Positions 41,469 through 51,577 of a stretch of 64,000 bases of DNA are shown piece after piece (the first letter of the stretch is position 1; each line of letters opens with the position of its first letter). This DNA comes from Parvibaculum sp. Its GTDB lineage: Bacteria > Pseudomonadota > Alphaproteobacteria > Parvibaculales > Parvibaculaceae. The stretch lies in assembly GCA_017642695.1 (NCBI GenBank), contig JAEPQD010000002.1, positions 558,001 to 622,000 on the forward strand, read 5' to 3'. The notes under the pieces were generated by a model that saw only the letters and a list, made by a program, of their open reading frames with translations, had not been told where the DNA came from and searched no databases. Made by a program: the position numbers and the translations under genes.

Positions 41469-41497
41469 AATATAGGGCCAAATTTCCTTATTTGAAG
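41469..41497 (-). promoter_or_regulatory. Probable promoter of the tmRNA gene
   Basis: On the minus strand TATATT (41474-41469) is a near-consensus -10 box. TTCAAA (41496-41491) lies 16 bases upstream as a weak -35 box. The start of transcription would be near 41462, just before the acceptor piece. Confidence 0.5.
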
Positions 41498-41513
41498 TGT
41501 ATTCGGCGTGGGC

Positions 41514-42680
41514 TTACCCCTGCGGCAACTGCTCGCGGAAAAAGCGGATCGCATTGCCGCCCATCACCTTCGCGATCTCCTCATCGGTGAAGCCCCCCTT
41601 CTGCATTTCCGCCGTCAGCACGGCGAGTTCCGAGGTGTCGAAGGCGACGGGCACGGCGCCGTCATAGTCGGAGCCGAGCGCGACGTGATCGGCGCCGAGA
41701 AAGTCGATCGCGTAGCGGATCGATTTCACGATCTCGGCGGGAGCGGGGTCGCAGACCGCGCCCTTCCAGTAACCGATGCCGACAAGGCCACCCGCGTCCG
41801 CGATCCGCTTCATCAGCGCATCGTCGAGATTGCGCGGGCTGTCGCAGGCGCCGCGGATGCCCGTATGCGAGACGACGACGGGCCGGGTCGCGATATCGAG
41901 CGTGTCGCTCACCACGGCGGGTGATGCATGGGCAAGATCGACGATGATCTCGAGCCGTTCCATCTCCCGCACTGCGTCGCGGCCGAATTCCGTCAGCCCC
42001 TCGCCCGAAAGCCCATGCAGAGAGCCGCCGAGTTCGTTATCGAAGAAATGTGTAAGGCCCATCATCCGGTAGCCGGCGGCATAAAGCTTTTCGACATTCC
42101 CGACCCTGCCCTCGAGGGGGTGAGAACCTTCGGTGGCAAGAAGGCCACCGACGGGGCGGCTGCCATCGCCGCGTGCCTCGATCAGCCGGTCGATGTCGGC
42201 GGCGGTCCGGACGATCGTCAGGTCACCGCCGGACGCTTCCTCGGCGCGGTGGAGCTTTTCGGCCTGATAGAGTGCGCGTTCGAAAAGACTGTCCCATGTA
42301 CGCGCGGGCCAGCGCTGCACCATGGCGAGCAGGGTGATGACGTCGCTATCGCCGCTGGTGCCGACATAGCGCTGGTCGCGCGGCACCTTGGTCACCACGG
42401 AGAAGACCTGCAAGGTCACATTGCCGTCCACCAGGCGAGGCAGGTCGACATGGCCCCTCTCCGCCCGATCCAGCGGGTCGCGCGCCCAGAGCAGCGTGTC
42501 GGCGTGAAGATCCACGACAGCAAGTTCGCCGTGCCGCGCGCGAGCCCCTTCTGTTATGTCGATTGGGCCACCATCCACGATCCGGTTGATCTGCCCTTCC
42601 AGCGCACCCGGTAGCAGGGCGAGGCCGGCTATCAGCACGACCAGGATGGCTGCCCCGATGCCGATGAAAATGCGCTTCAT
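41514..42680 (-). CDS. Membrane-anchored dipeptidase (peptidase M19)
   Basis: The 388-residue protein has a single N-terminal hydrophobic helix (about 4-24) and then the renal dipeptidase fold on the periplasmic side. Zinc-site marks are VVDLHADTLL (HxD), LLATEGSHPLEG (bridging Glu), LTHFFDNELGG, VDLAHASP, and VVSHTGIRG, with the ending LGSDYDGA. Family members hydrolyse dipeptides, often with a D-residue, which might serve cell wall recycling, but that is inference. It is divergent from thyA with 174 bp between starts. Confidence 0.92.
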   Translation of the reverse strand: MKRIFIGIGAAILVVLIAGLALLPGALEGQINRIVDGGPIDITEGARARHGELAVVDLHADTLLWARDPLDRAERGHVDLPRLVDGNVTLQVFSVVTKVPRDQRYVGTSGDSDVITLLAMVQRWPARTWDSLFERALYQAEKLHRAEEASGGDLTIVRTAADIDRLIEARGDGSRPVGGLLATEGSHPLEGRVGNVEKLYAAGYRMMGLTHFFDNELGGSLHGLSGEGLTEFGRDAVREMERLEIIVDLAHASPAVVSDTLDIATRPVVVSHTGIRGACDSPRNLDDALMKRIADAGGLVGIGYWKGAVCDPAPAEIVKSIRYAIDFLGADHVALGSDYDGAVPVAFDTSELAVLTAEMQKGGFTDEEIAKVMGGNAIRFFREQLPQG

Positions 42681-42854
42681 GGTTTTCCTCCCGTCTGCTT
42701 TTGGGCCGCATTCTGGCGGGGCCGGGCCCGCCCGGCCAGCCTTTCCGCAATTGCCGCAAATATATTGTGGACAAGAGCGGCGCCGGACGGGGCCGAGGTG
42801 GCGGGGCAGGGGCTCTCCGCGCTACACTGAGACACCGAATCTCAGGAACCACCG

Positions 42855-43649
42855 ATGCAGCAGTATCTCGACCTCATGCGCCTTGCGCGCGACACGGGCG
42901 TGACCAAGACCGACCGCACGGGCACGGGCACGCGGAGTATTTTCGGTCACCAGATGCGCTTCGACCTGGCGCAGGGATTTCCGCTCGTCACGACCAAGAA
43001 GCTGCATACGAAATCTATCATTCACGAATTGCTCTGGTTTCTCTCGGGTGACACCAATACGCGCTACCTGAAGACCAACGGCGTCAGCATCTGGGACGAG
43101 TGGGCGGACGAGAACGGCGAACTTGGCCCCGTCTACGGACATCAATGGCGTTCATGGCCGACGCCGGACGGCGAAAAGATCGACCAGATCAGGAATCTTC
43201 TCGAACAGATCAAATCGAACCCGGATTCCCGCCGCCTCATCGTTTCGGCGTGGAACGTTGCCGATGTCGACAAGATGGCGCTGCCGCCCTGCCATTGCCT
43301 GTTCCAGTTCTATGTGGCCGACGGCAAGCTTTCGTGCCAGCTCTACCAGCGTTCAGCTGACATCTTTCTCGGCGTGCCCTTCAACATCGCCTCCTATGCG
43401 CTCCTTACCATGATGGTGGCACAGGTGACGGGGCTCGAAGCGGGTGAGTTCATTCATACCTTTGGCGATGCGCACCTCTATCTCAATCATCTCGATCAGG
43501 CGGACAAGCAGCTCTCTCGCTCGCCGAAGCCGTTGCCCGTCATGCGCATCAATCCGGATGTGAAGAGCCTGTTCGACTTTACCTACGACGATTTCACGCT
43601 CGAAGGCTACGACGCGCATCCGCATATTGCCGCGCCCGTTGCCGTGTGA
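42855..43649 (+). CDS. thyA: Thymidylate synthase ThyA
   Basis: ThyA methylates dUMP with methylenetetrahydrofolate, giving dTMP and dihydrofolate. The 264-residue length equals E. coli ThyA, and the catalytic cysteine falls at the same residue, Cys146 in [51 protein letters not shown] and [10 protein letters not shown] are further family blocks. An AGGAACC sequence precedes the ATG. It opens a folate group with the 57-residue protein and dihydrofolate reductase. Confidence 0.98.
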   Translation: MQQYLDLMRLARDTGVTKTDRTGTGTRSIFGHQMRFDLAQGFPLVTTKKLHTKSIIHELLWFLSGDTNTRYLKTNGVSIWDEWADENGELGPVYGHQWRSWPTPDGEKIDQIRNLLEQIKSNPDSRRLIVSAWNVADVDKMALPPCHCLFQFYVADGKLSCQLYQRSADIFLGVPFNIASYALLTMMVAQVTGLEAGEFIHTFGDAHLYLNHLDQADKQLSRSPKPLPVMRINPDVKSLFDFTYDDFTLEGYDAHPHIAAPVAV

Positions 43650-43661
43650 CGGGCTCGTGTG

Positions 43662-43835
43662 ATGCGGTTGCGCCGGCGTCTCCTGCTTTTCGCGCTGGTA
43701 ATGGCTGTGCTCTTCCTGGCGGCATTCTCGATGTTCATCATATTGGTCAGCATGCGCCCGCTCGATCCTGAAATGCTGCGTGCACCAGGTTTCTCGCAAG
43801 ACGAAACGGGTGCATTGGAAGCGGGGTTTGCGTGA
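43662..43835 (+). CDS. 57-residue single-helix membrane protein between thyA and folA
   Basis: An ATG at 43662 opens a 57-codon frame ending in TGA at 43833-43835. The protein has three arginines at the N-terminus, a strong hydrophobic helix at about 7-30, and a short polar tail with APGFSQDETG, giving a type II or N-in topology. The stop overlaps the dfr start as GTGA, so the two genes are probably translationally coupled. It is too short for standard ORF filters. No known family is recognised by eye. Confidence 0.65.
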   Translation: MRLRRRLLLFALVMAVLFLAAFSMFIILVSMRPLDPEMLRAPGFSQDETGALEAGFA

Positions 43836-44347
43836 CGCTTCATGTTTCCTTTGTCGTCGCTATCGCAGAGAACGGGGTCATCGGCCGCGACAACGGATTG
43901 CCCTGGCGACTGTCGGGCGACATGGCCTTCTTCAAGCGCGTAACCATGGGCAAACCCGTCATCATGGGACGAAAGACGTGGGAATCTCTGCCGAGAAGGC
44001 CTCTTCCCGGCCGTCCCAACATCGTGGTGACGCGCGATTCCGGTTACGAAGCGCATGGAGCCGAAGTCGCCGCCTCGGCGGAAGCGGCGCTCTTGCGCGG
44101 CAGAGAGCTGGCAGCAGAGCTTGGCGTGGACGAAATAGCCGTGATCGGCGGCGCGCAGCTTTACGCTGAAATGTTCGACCATGCGACGCGACTCTATATC
44201 ACGGAAGTTCATGCGGCGCCCGAGGGCGATGTGAGTTTTCCCGCTTTCGATGCCGCGCGGTGGCGCGAGGTTTCGCGCGAGCGTCACGAAGCGGGAGAGA
44301 AGGACAGCTCACCTTATTCCTTCGTGCTCATGGAACGGCGCGATTGA
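43832..44347 (+). CDS. folA: Dihydrofolate reductase
   Basis: This enzyme reduces dihydrofolate with NADPH, restoring the folate used by ThyA. The 171-residue product has VAIAENGVIGRDNGLPWRL, the catalytic-pocket GKPVIMGRKTWESL, LPGRPNIVVTRD and VIGGAQLYAEM. The start is GTG at 43832, overlapping the stop of the 57-residue gene; the usual N-terminus TLHVSFVVAIAENGVIG supports it. The thyA-small protein-folA order suggests co-transcription. Confidence 0.96.
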   Translation: MTLHVSFVVAIAENGVIGRDNGLPWRLSGDMAFFKRVTMGKPVIMGRKTWESLPRRPLPGRPNIVVTRDSGYEAHGAEVAASAEAALLRGRELAAELGVDEIAVIGGAQLYAEMFDHATRLYITEVHAAPEGDVSFPAFDAARWREVSRERHEAGEKDSSPYSFVLMERRD

Positions 44348-44415
44348 GTTTCGCGGCCTGCCGCCTCACAATGCGCCTTCATTGATTTCACGAGATTTCC
44401 CGGACGGAGACAGCG

Positions 44416-45524
<1,109 letters not shown>

Positions 45525-45525
<1 letters not shown>

Positions 45526-46364
45526 TGTCGGTGGAAGTCCTCTCCTCGCATCGCTGCTTCGGCGGCACGCTCAATATCTGCCGTCATGCTTCGGCGGCAA
45601 CGGGCACGCCGATGCGTTTCTCGGTCTTCGTGCCGGAAGGAAAGGGACCTTTCCCGGCGGTCACCTTCCTCGCGGGGCTCACCTGCACGGAAGAGAATTT
45701 CACGACCAAGGCAGGCGCCTATGAAGCGGCATCGAAGCTCGGTCTGGCCGTCGTCGCGCCGGATACGAGCCCGCGTGGGCCGGGGGTCGCGGATGACGAG
45801 GCCTACGATCTGGGGCAGGGTGCCGGCTTCTATATCGATGCGACGGAGAAGCCCTGGGCACCCCATTTCGCGATGGAGAGCTATGTCATCCGCGATCTCG
45901 CCTCGGCGGTGCGCGACAACTTCCCTGTGGACGGCAGGCGACAGTCGATTACCGGTCATTCGATGGGTGGGCATGGCGCGCTCACGCTCGCGCTCAAATA
46001 TCCTGAACATTTCCGCTCCGTATCGGCTTTCGCGCCCATCGTGTCGCCCACGCGCTGCCCGTGGGGCGAAAAGGCATTCACGGCCTATCTCGGCGAGGAC
46101 CGCTCGGCCTGGGCCGCGCATGATGCGTCCGCGCTCATGGCGAGCGGCCGCGCTGTCGGTCATTTCGACGACATTCTGATCGATCAGGGGCTCGGCGATC
46201 AATTTCTCGAAGGGCAGTTGAAGCCCGAACTCTTCGAGGAGGCTTGCGCGATGCACCGGCAGACTCTCACGCTCCGCCGGCACGAGGGCTATGACCATTC
46301 CTATTATTTCATCCAGACTTTCATCGGTGATCATCTCACGTTTCACGCCGAGCGCCTTAAATGA
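45525..46364 (+). CDS. fghA: S-formylglutathione hydrolase
   Basis: FghA hydrolyses S-formylglutathione to formate and glutathione, the second step after FrmA. The 279-residue esterase-D type protein has TFLAGLTCTEENF near the oxyanion hole, the nucleophile block GHSMGGHGAL (Ser146), a late Asp (about 223) in the LIDQGLGDQF block and the catalytic His (about 257) in EGYDHSYYF. Its ATG overlaps the frmA stop by one base (TGATG), and its stop overlaps the amine oxidase by four. Confidence 0.97.
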
Positions 46365-47641
46365 CTGGCGTCGTCGACGTCGCAATCGTCGGTGCAGGTG
46401 CCGCCGGTCTCGGGGCCGCTCGGCGGGCCAATGAGCTCGGCCTCTCTTGTTATCTCCTCGAGGCCAAGACGCGTATCGGCGGGCGCGCTTTCACGGATAC
46501 GGAAACCTTTGGCGTCGCCTGGGACCGCGGTGCGCATTGGCTGCATTCGGCGGACGTCAATCCACTGACAGAGATTGCGGACGAACTCGGTCACCCCTAT
46601 CTCGCCCGTCCGCGGCCTTTCGACGGACGTTTCCATCTCGGTTCGCACTGGGGCGAGAGCGCGGACTGGCGCGGCTATCGCGACGAGTTCGAAAATGCGA
46701 CGGCGCGCGCCGTTGAAGCGGGGGAGGCTGGCCGGGACATCGCCGCTCTCGATCTCATGGACACGTCTTCCCGCTGGGCGCGCATGGTGCATCACATCTT
46801 CGCGGCCGTGTCGGGTATGCCGCCGTCCGAGATTTCGACTGCCGATCTTGCCGCCTATCGCGATACCGAAGCAAACTGGCCACTCGAGCGGGGCTACGGG
46901 GCACTCCTGGCGGCATGCTATGCCGGTCTCCCGGTCGAACTCTCCACACCGGTCTCCGCGATCGATACGAGCGGCACTCATATACTTCTGGAAACGCCGC
47001 GCGGCACCGCGCGGGCGCGCAGCCTCATCATCACGGCCTCGACGAATGTGCTCGCCTCCGGCGCGATCCGCTTCACGCCGGAACTGCCGCCCGCCTTGCA
47101 GTCGGCGTTTGCAGGCGTGCCGACGGGCAGCGCCAACAAGGTCGCCTTCCACTTCCGGCGAGATGTGTTCGGTTTACCTGACACGAGCTATGTAAGTTTC
47201 ATGGACGAGCGCGATGCGTCGCGGCCTGCCTGTTCGTTCCAGATAAGACCCTTCGGCCATGATCTCGCCATCGCCTATCTGGGCGGCGACCTTTCCGCCA
47301 ATCTCGAACGTGGCGGTGAAGACGAGATGAAGGACTTCGCGCGCGCTGCGCTTGGCGACATGTTCGGGTCGGACATTTTCAGAGAACTTTCCGGCGTTGC
47401 CGCAACGTCATGGACGACCGATCCGCATACGCTCGGCGCCTATTCCTGTGCCGCTCCCGGTCATGCGCATGAGCGAGCCGTGCTGGCGGAACCTGTCAGC
47501 GAAAGGTTCTTTCTCGCGGGCGAGGCCGTTTCCGCCGACTGGTATTCGACGGTTCATGGTGCGCATGTCACCGGCATCGAGGCGGCGGACAAGGCAGCGG
47601 CTTATCTCGACCGCGCCGTTGCGGCGGCGCTGCCGCGTTGA
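46361..47641 (+). CDS. FAD-dependent amine oxidase (MAO/polyamine oxidase family)
   Basis: The 426-residue flavoenzyme has the dinucleotide fold VAIVGAGAAGLGAARRANE, EAKTRIGGRAFTDTETFG, and the C-terminal FAD block RFFLAGEAVSADWYSTVHGA. It belongs to the family that oxidises primary or N-methylated amines to aldehydes with H2O2. The start overlaps fghA by four bases (ATGA), so it is produced in step with formaldehyde detoxification. This raises the idea of a demethylating activity that releases formaldehyde; the substrate is not readable. Confidence 0.9.
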   Translation: MTGVVDVAIVGAGAAGLGAARRANELGLSCYLLEAKTRIGGRAFTDTETFGVAWDRGAHWLHSADVNPLTEIADELGHPYLARPRPFDGRFHLGSHWGESADWRGYRDEFENATARAVEAGEAGRDIAALDLMDTSSRWARMVHHIFAAVSGMPPSEISTADLAAYRDTEANWPLERGYGALLAACYAGLPVELSTPVSAIDTSGTHILLETPRGTARARSLIITASTNVLASGAIRFTPELPPALQSAFAGVPTGSANKVAFHFRRDVFGLPDTSYVSFMDERDASRPACSFQIRPFGHDLAIAYLGGDLSANLERGGEDEMKDFARAALGDMFGSDIFRELSGVAATSWTTDPHTLGAYSCAAPGHAHERAVLAEPVSERFFLAGEAVSADWYSTVHGAHVTGIEAADKAAAYLDRAVAAALPR

Positions 47642-47687
47642 CAGAATGCGGGACAACAAGAACACGGTAAAAGGCAGGGAGAGAGAA

Positions 47688-48605
47688 ATGGCGGAAATGA
47701 AACTGATCGCCGACGGGTTGAAGTTTCCCGAAGGTCCGATTGCGATGCCGGACGGGAGCATCATTCTGGTCGAGATCGCGCGAGGTACGCTGACCCGGAT
47801 CACGCCGGACGGGAAAAAGGAAATTGTCGCGGAACCGGGCGGCGGACCGAACGGCGCCGCGATCGGTCCCGATGGTGCCTGCTACATCTGCAACAATGGC
47901 GGTTTCGAGTGGCATGACCGCGACGGGCTTCTCTTCCCCGGTGACATTGCGAAAGATTATTCGGGCGGCCGCATTGAACGCGTCGACGTCAAGACCGGCA
48001 AGGTCGAGAAGCTCTACACCGAGTGCAACGGCATTCCGCTCAACGGTCCGAACGACATCGTTTTCGACAAGTCGGGCGGGTTCTGGTTCACCGATCTCGG
48101 CAAGGGCCGCGGCCGTACGCAGGATCGTGGCGGGCTCTACTATGCGAAGCCCGACGGTTCCTCGATCAAGGAAGTCGTCTTCCCGATTACCAGTCCGAAC
48201 GGTGTCGGCCTGTCGCCGGACGAGAAGACTGTCTATGTCGCCGACACGATTCCGGGCCGTCTCTGGGCCTTCGATATCGTGGCGCCGGGCGAGGTTGCAC
48301 CGCCTGAAGGGCCGTTGCCCGGGCGTTTTGTTGGCTCGCCTGCAGGTCTCAACTTCTTCGATTCGCTTGCGGTCGATTCCCAGGGCAATGTCTGCGTCGC
48401 GACGATCTTCAATGCGGGCATCACGTCCTTCTCGCCGGACGGCTCGAAGATCGTCCATACGCCCACCGACGATGTGATCACCACCAACATCTGCTTCGGC
48501 GGCAGGGACCTGAAAACGGCCTATATCACGCTGTCGACGACGGGCCGTCTTGTCGCCATGGACTGGCCGGTCGCGGGGCTCGCGCTCAACTTCCTCAACA
48601 AGTGA
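47688..48605 (+). CDS. SMP-30/gluconolactonase family protein
   Basis: The 305-residue six-bladed beta-propeller has the metal-site marks KFPEGPIAMPDG (Glu), LNGPNDIVFDKSGGFW (Asn) and LAVDSQGNVCVATIF (Asp), typical of the lactonase family. It has no signal peptide. Substrate may be a sugar lactone, which is inference. It lies 46 bases after the amine oxidase with a GGGAGAG ribosome site and is probably in the same operon; a terminator follows. Confidence 0.88.
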   Translation: MAEMKLIADGLKFPEGPIAMPDGSIILVEIARGTLTRITPDGKKEIVAEPGGGPNGAAIGPDGACYICNNGGFEWHDRDGLLFPGDIAKDYSGGRIERVDVKTGKVEKLYTECNGIPLNGPNDIVFDKSGGFWFTDLGKGRGRTQDRGGLYYAKPDGSSIKEVVFPITSPNGVGLSPDEKTVYVADTIPGRLWAFDIVAPGEVAPPEGPLPGRFVGSPAGLNFFDSLAVDSQGNVCVATIFNAGITSFSPDGSKIVHTPTDDVITTNICFGGRDLKTAYITLSTTGRLVAMDWPVAGLALNFLNK

Positions 48606-48617
48606 TACACGGGTTTT

Positions 48618-48651
48618 CAAAGACACGTTCCGGTTGCGGAACGTGTCTTTG
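48618..48651 (+). terminator. Terminator-like hairpin after SMP-30 gene
   Basis: A perfect 14-bp stem, AAAGACACGTTCC with its complement plus a closing C-G pair, surrounds the loop GGTTGC. The uridine run is only the three bases at the end of the stem, so it is an atypical but strong terminator-like hairpin. Confidence 0.7.
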
Positions 48652-48726
48652 TGCCGTTGCGGGACCGTGCAACCATGCGCCGCCTTTGGGGTACACGGCG
48701 TTCGATTTCATACAGGGAGGACTACG

Positions 48727-49062
48727 ATGCGCCTATTTGTCAGTGTGCTCGTTGCGTTGTTTGCGTTCACCGGAGCGGCTCTTGCCGATCCATTTGCGAA
48801 TTTCTACGGCAATACCGTCAAGGTGACCGGCGCCGCTGGTGAGCGGTCGGTCTATATCGACGAAGGCGGTTCCTATTCGCAGAAGCTGCCGGACGGCAGC
48901 ACGGCGGAAGGGAAGTACGAAATCGACGGCGAGACCGCCTGCTTCCTCGGCGGCGAGCAGCCCTATTGCGTACCAGCGCAGGCGCGCGAGGTCGGCGAGA
49001 CCTGGGAGCTGACCGCACCGGACGGCTCCACGGAAACGGCGACGCTGGTCGCCGGCCGCTAA
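48727..49062 (+). CDS. Small secreted protein with a cysteine pair
   Basis: The 111-residue protein has a clear signal peptide (hydrophobic core about 4-17, cleavage likely after ALA) and a mature part with a TVKVTGA strand, GSYSQKLPDGSTAEGKYE, CFLGGEQPYC with two cysteines eight residues apart that could form a disulfide, and a C-terminal repeat of a TAPDGST-like block. A small beta-sheet periplasmic fold is expected. GGGAGGA precedes the ATG at 48727. No named family is recognised. A terminator follows. Confidence 0.8.
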   Translation: MRLFVSVLVALFAFTGAALADPFANFYGNTVKVTGAAGERSVYIDEGGSYSQKLPDGSTAEGKYEIDGETACFLGGEQPYCVPAQAREVGETWELTAPDGSTETATLVAGR

Positions 49063-49085
49063 GCCGATTGTCATCGCAATGATCT

Positions 49086-49114
49086 ACGGCCGGTCCTTCG
49101 GGGCCGGTCGTTTT
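49086..49114. terminator. Bidirectional terminator
   Basis: An 11-bp stem with two G-U pairs closes on a TTCG loop (arms 49086-49096 and 49101-49111) and runs into TTTT on the plus strand. It lies between the secreted-protein gene and the convergent mrp gene. Confidence 0.85.
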
Positions 49115-49122
49115 CGTTTCGG

Positions 49123-50259
49123 TCAATCCTCGATGGAGATGGCAGGCGCCTTGCGCGCAGCGGCGCCCATTGCGCGGTCGAGGTGCTCGCCGACGCGGGC
49201 GGCGATGTCGAGGAAGGGCTTCGCCTCAGCGCTGTCTGGTGCGGTCGCGACGACAGGTTCGCCGTTGTCCGACTTTTCGCGGATCGTCATGTGGAGCGGC
49301 ACTTCGCCGAGGAAGTCGCAGCCGAGTTTCTCGGCCATGCGGCGCGCACCGCCCTCGCCGAAGATGTAGGACTTCTCGCCCGAGCCGGGGCTCACGAAGT
49401 AGGCCATGTTCTCGACGATACCGAACACGGGCACATGCGTCTTCTCGAACATGGCGAAACCCTTGCGCGCGTCGATCAGCGCGATCTCCTGCGGTGTCGA
49501 AACAACAATGGCGCCCGTCAGTGGTACACGTTGAGCCATGGTGAGCTGCGCATCGCCCGTTCCCGGCGGCATGTCGACGACCAGTACGTCGAGTTCGCCC
49601 CATTCGACGTCACTCAACATCTGCGTAAGTGCGGATTGAACCATCGGCCCGCGCCAGATCATCGGCGTGTCCTCGCTTACGAGATAGCCGATCGACATGG
49701 TCCGAATGCCGTACTTCTCCTTCGGCAGAAGTTTCTTTCCATCCTTGCTCTCGGGCTTGCCCGTCAAACCCATCATGCGGGGAATCGACGGACCGTAGAT
49801 ATCGGCATCGAGGAGACCGACACGGCGGCCGAGTTTCGAAAGCGCGAGCGCCAGGTTCACGGCGACGGTTGATTTTCCGACACCGCCCTTGCCGCTCGCG
49901 ACCGCGACGATCGATTTCACTCCTGGAATCTGCATTGCGCCCTGTGGCGCGCGCTGCTGCTCCTGGGCATGCGAATGTCCCTTCGCGGGGGAGGGCGATT
50001 GCGTGGTGCCGCGATGCGCCGTCAACACCGCCGTCACGCTCAGTACGCCCGGCAGCGCCTTTACGGCGTCTTCGCACGCCTTGCGCAGCGGCTCTTTCTC
50101 CGGGCCCTTCGCGGGATCGACCTCGAGCGAGAAGCCCACATGACCCTCGCGCACGACAAGGCCCTGAACCAATCCCGCGCTCATTACGTCTTTGCCGCTC
50201 TCGCCGTCCGTCACCGTGGCAAGAGCCGCAGCGACATCGTCCCGTGTGACGCCTGTCAT
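49123..50259 (-). CDS. mrp: Mrp/ApbC iron-sulfur cluster carrier ATPase
   Basis: Mrp is a P-loop ATPase that carries and hands over Fe-S clusters. The 378-residue product has an N-terminal MIP18-like domain (about 1-90), then the deviant Walker A ASGKGGVGKSTVAVN, LDADIYGPSIPRMMG, VVDMPPGTGDAQL and ENMAYFVSPGSGEK. In many Mrp proteins the last block carries the CxxC cluster ligands; here both positions are not Cys, a difference seen in other alphaproteobacteria. It is divergent from hflK by 124 bp. Confidence 0.94.
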   Translation of the reverse strand: MTGVTRDDVAAALATVTDGESGKDVMSAGLVQGLVVREGHVGFSLEVDPAKGPEKEPLRKACEDAVKALPGVLSVTAVLTAHRGTTQSPSPAKGHSHAQEQQRAPQGAMQIPGVKSIVAVASGKGGVGKSTVAVNLALALSKLGRRVGLLDADIYGPSIPRMMGLTGKPESKDGKKLLPKEKYGIRTMSIGYLVSEDTPMIWRGPMVQSALTQMLSDVEWGELDVLVVDMPPGTGDAQLTMAQRVPLTGAIVVSTPQEIALIDARKGFAMFEKTHVPVFGIVENMAYFVSPGSGEKSYIFGEGGARRMAEKLGCDFLGEVPLHMTIREKSDNGEPVVATAPDSAEAKPFLDIAARVGEHLDRAMGAAARKAPAISIED

Positions 50260-50383
50260 GGTCGTTTCTTCATCGTTCGCAAGCCTTTATCCGGTTCGCG
50301 TTGCGCGGCCCGGGCCACTGTCATATAACCCCCGGTGTGCACGTTTCCAACCGGTCCATCACTTCGCAATCAAAGGAATCTTG

Positions 50384-51577
50384 ATGCCCTGGGATAATCA
50401 GAACGGCGGCGGCTGGCAGGGCGGCGGAGGCGGAAATCGAGGTCCGTGGGGACAGGGGCCATCCGGAGGCGGGGGTAATCAGCCGCCGGACCTCGATGAA
50501 TTGATACGGCGCGCGCAGGAAAAGTTCCGACAGGTCTTTTCCGGAGGTGGCGGAGCGCCGGGCGGCGGAACCGGTACGGGAACCGGCGGCGGCCGCGGCC
50601 CGATCTTCCTTGTCGCGATCGTAATCATCGGCTTTCTCGCCTATTCGTCCTTCTTTCGCGTCAATGCGAACGAAAAGGGTATCGTGCTGCGCTTCGGCGA
50701 GCATGTGCGCACGGCAGAGCCCGGTCTTCACTTCAAGTTTCCCTATCCGGTCGAAACGGTGCTGACGCCCGCGGTCACGAACATCTCGAGCGTTGACATT
50801 GGCATGCGTTCATCCGGCGGTTCGCCGATTACCGTGCCGGAAGAAAGTCTGATGCTGACGGGTGACGAAAACATCGTCGACATCAGTTTTTCTGTCCAGT
50901 GGCGCATAAAGGCGGAAGAGGCGGCCAAATACCTCTTCAATGTGGAAAACCCGGATCTCGCCGTTAAGGCGGTGGCCGAGAGCATGATGCGCGAGGCGGT
51001 CGGTGCATCGCGGATCGAGGTGCTGCAGACCACAGGCCGTAACGAGGTTCAGAATCAGGTCCGCGAGGGACTGCAGAAGACGCTCAACGAATACGGCGCC
51101 GGCATCGAGATCACCGAGGTCAAGCTCCAGAAGGTCGATCCACCCGCCCAGGTGCTGGACGCGTTCCGCGATGTGCAGGCCGCACGCGCCGACCAGGAGC
51201 GGTTGCGCAATCAGGCCGAGACCTACGCCAACACGATCATTCCGCGTGCCCGCGGCGAGGCGGAAAAGATCAAACAGGCGGCGGAAGCCTATCGCGAGCA
51301 GATCGTGGCGGAAGCAGAAGGCGAAGCGCAGCGTTTCGTTTCGATCTACAACGAGTATCGCAAGGCCGAAGACGTTACGCGCCGCCGTATCTATATCGAG
51401 ACGATGCAGGATGTGCTCGGCGGTACGAACAAGGTCATCATGAACGACGGCAAGGGCGGGCAGAGCGTCCTGCCTTATCTGCCGCTCAATGAACTGAAAC
51501 CGCGTGGCGGATCTTCTACCTCCTCGTCCGGAGGATCGTCCGCGGACGGCAACCAGACTTCGACGGGAGGCCGCTGA
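50384..51577 (+). CDS. hflK: Membrane protease modulator HflK
   Basis: HflK pairs with HflC to form a periplasmic cage around the FtsH protease at the membrane. The 397-residue product has a very Gly-rich cytoplasmic N-terminus, one hydrophobic helix (about 72-93), and the SPFH/band 7 domain starting NEKGIVLRFGEHVRTAEPGLHFKFP, then a long Ala/Glu/Arg coiled coil. ATG 50384 is preceded by AAAGGA. The stop overlaps hflC by one base. Confidence 0.95.
   Translation: MPWDNQNGGGWQGGGGGNRGPWGQGPSGGGGNQPPDLDELIRRAQEKFRQVFSGGGGAPGGGTGTGTGGGRGPIFLVAIVIIGFLAYSSFFRVNANEKGIVLRFGEHVRTAEPGLHFKFPYPVETVLTPAVTNISSVDIGMRSSGGSPITVPEESLMLTGDENIVDISFSVQWRIKAEEAAKYLFNVENPDLAVKAVAESMMREAVGASRIEVLQTTGRNEVQNQVREGLQKTLNEYGAGIEITEVKLQKVDPPAQVLDAFRDVQAARADQERLRNQAETYANTIIPRARGEAEKIKQAAEAYREQIVAEAEGEAQRFVSIYNEYRKAEDVTRRRIYIETMQDVLGGTNKVIMNDGKGGQSVLPYLPLNELKPRGGSSTSSSGGSSADGNQTSTGGR

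Noticed and set aside
41254-41554. Short protein frames over the tmRNA
   Set aside because: The conserved RNA pairing, CCA end and tag frame explain this sequence; the frames have no start context.
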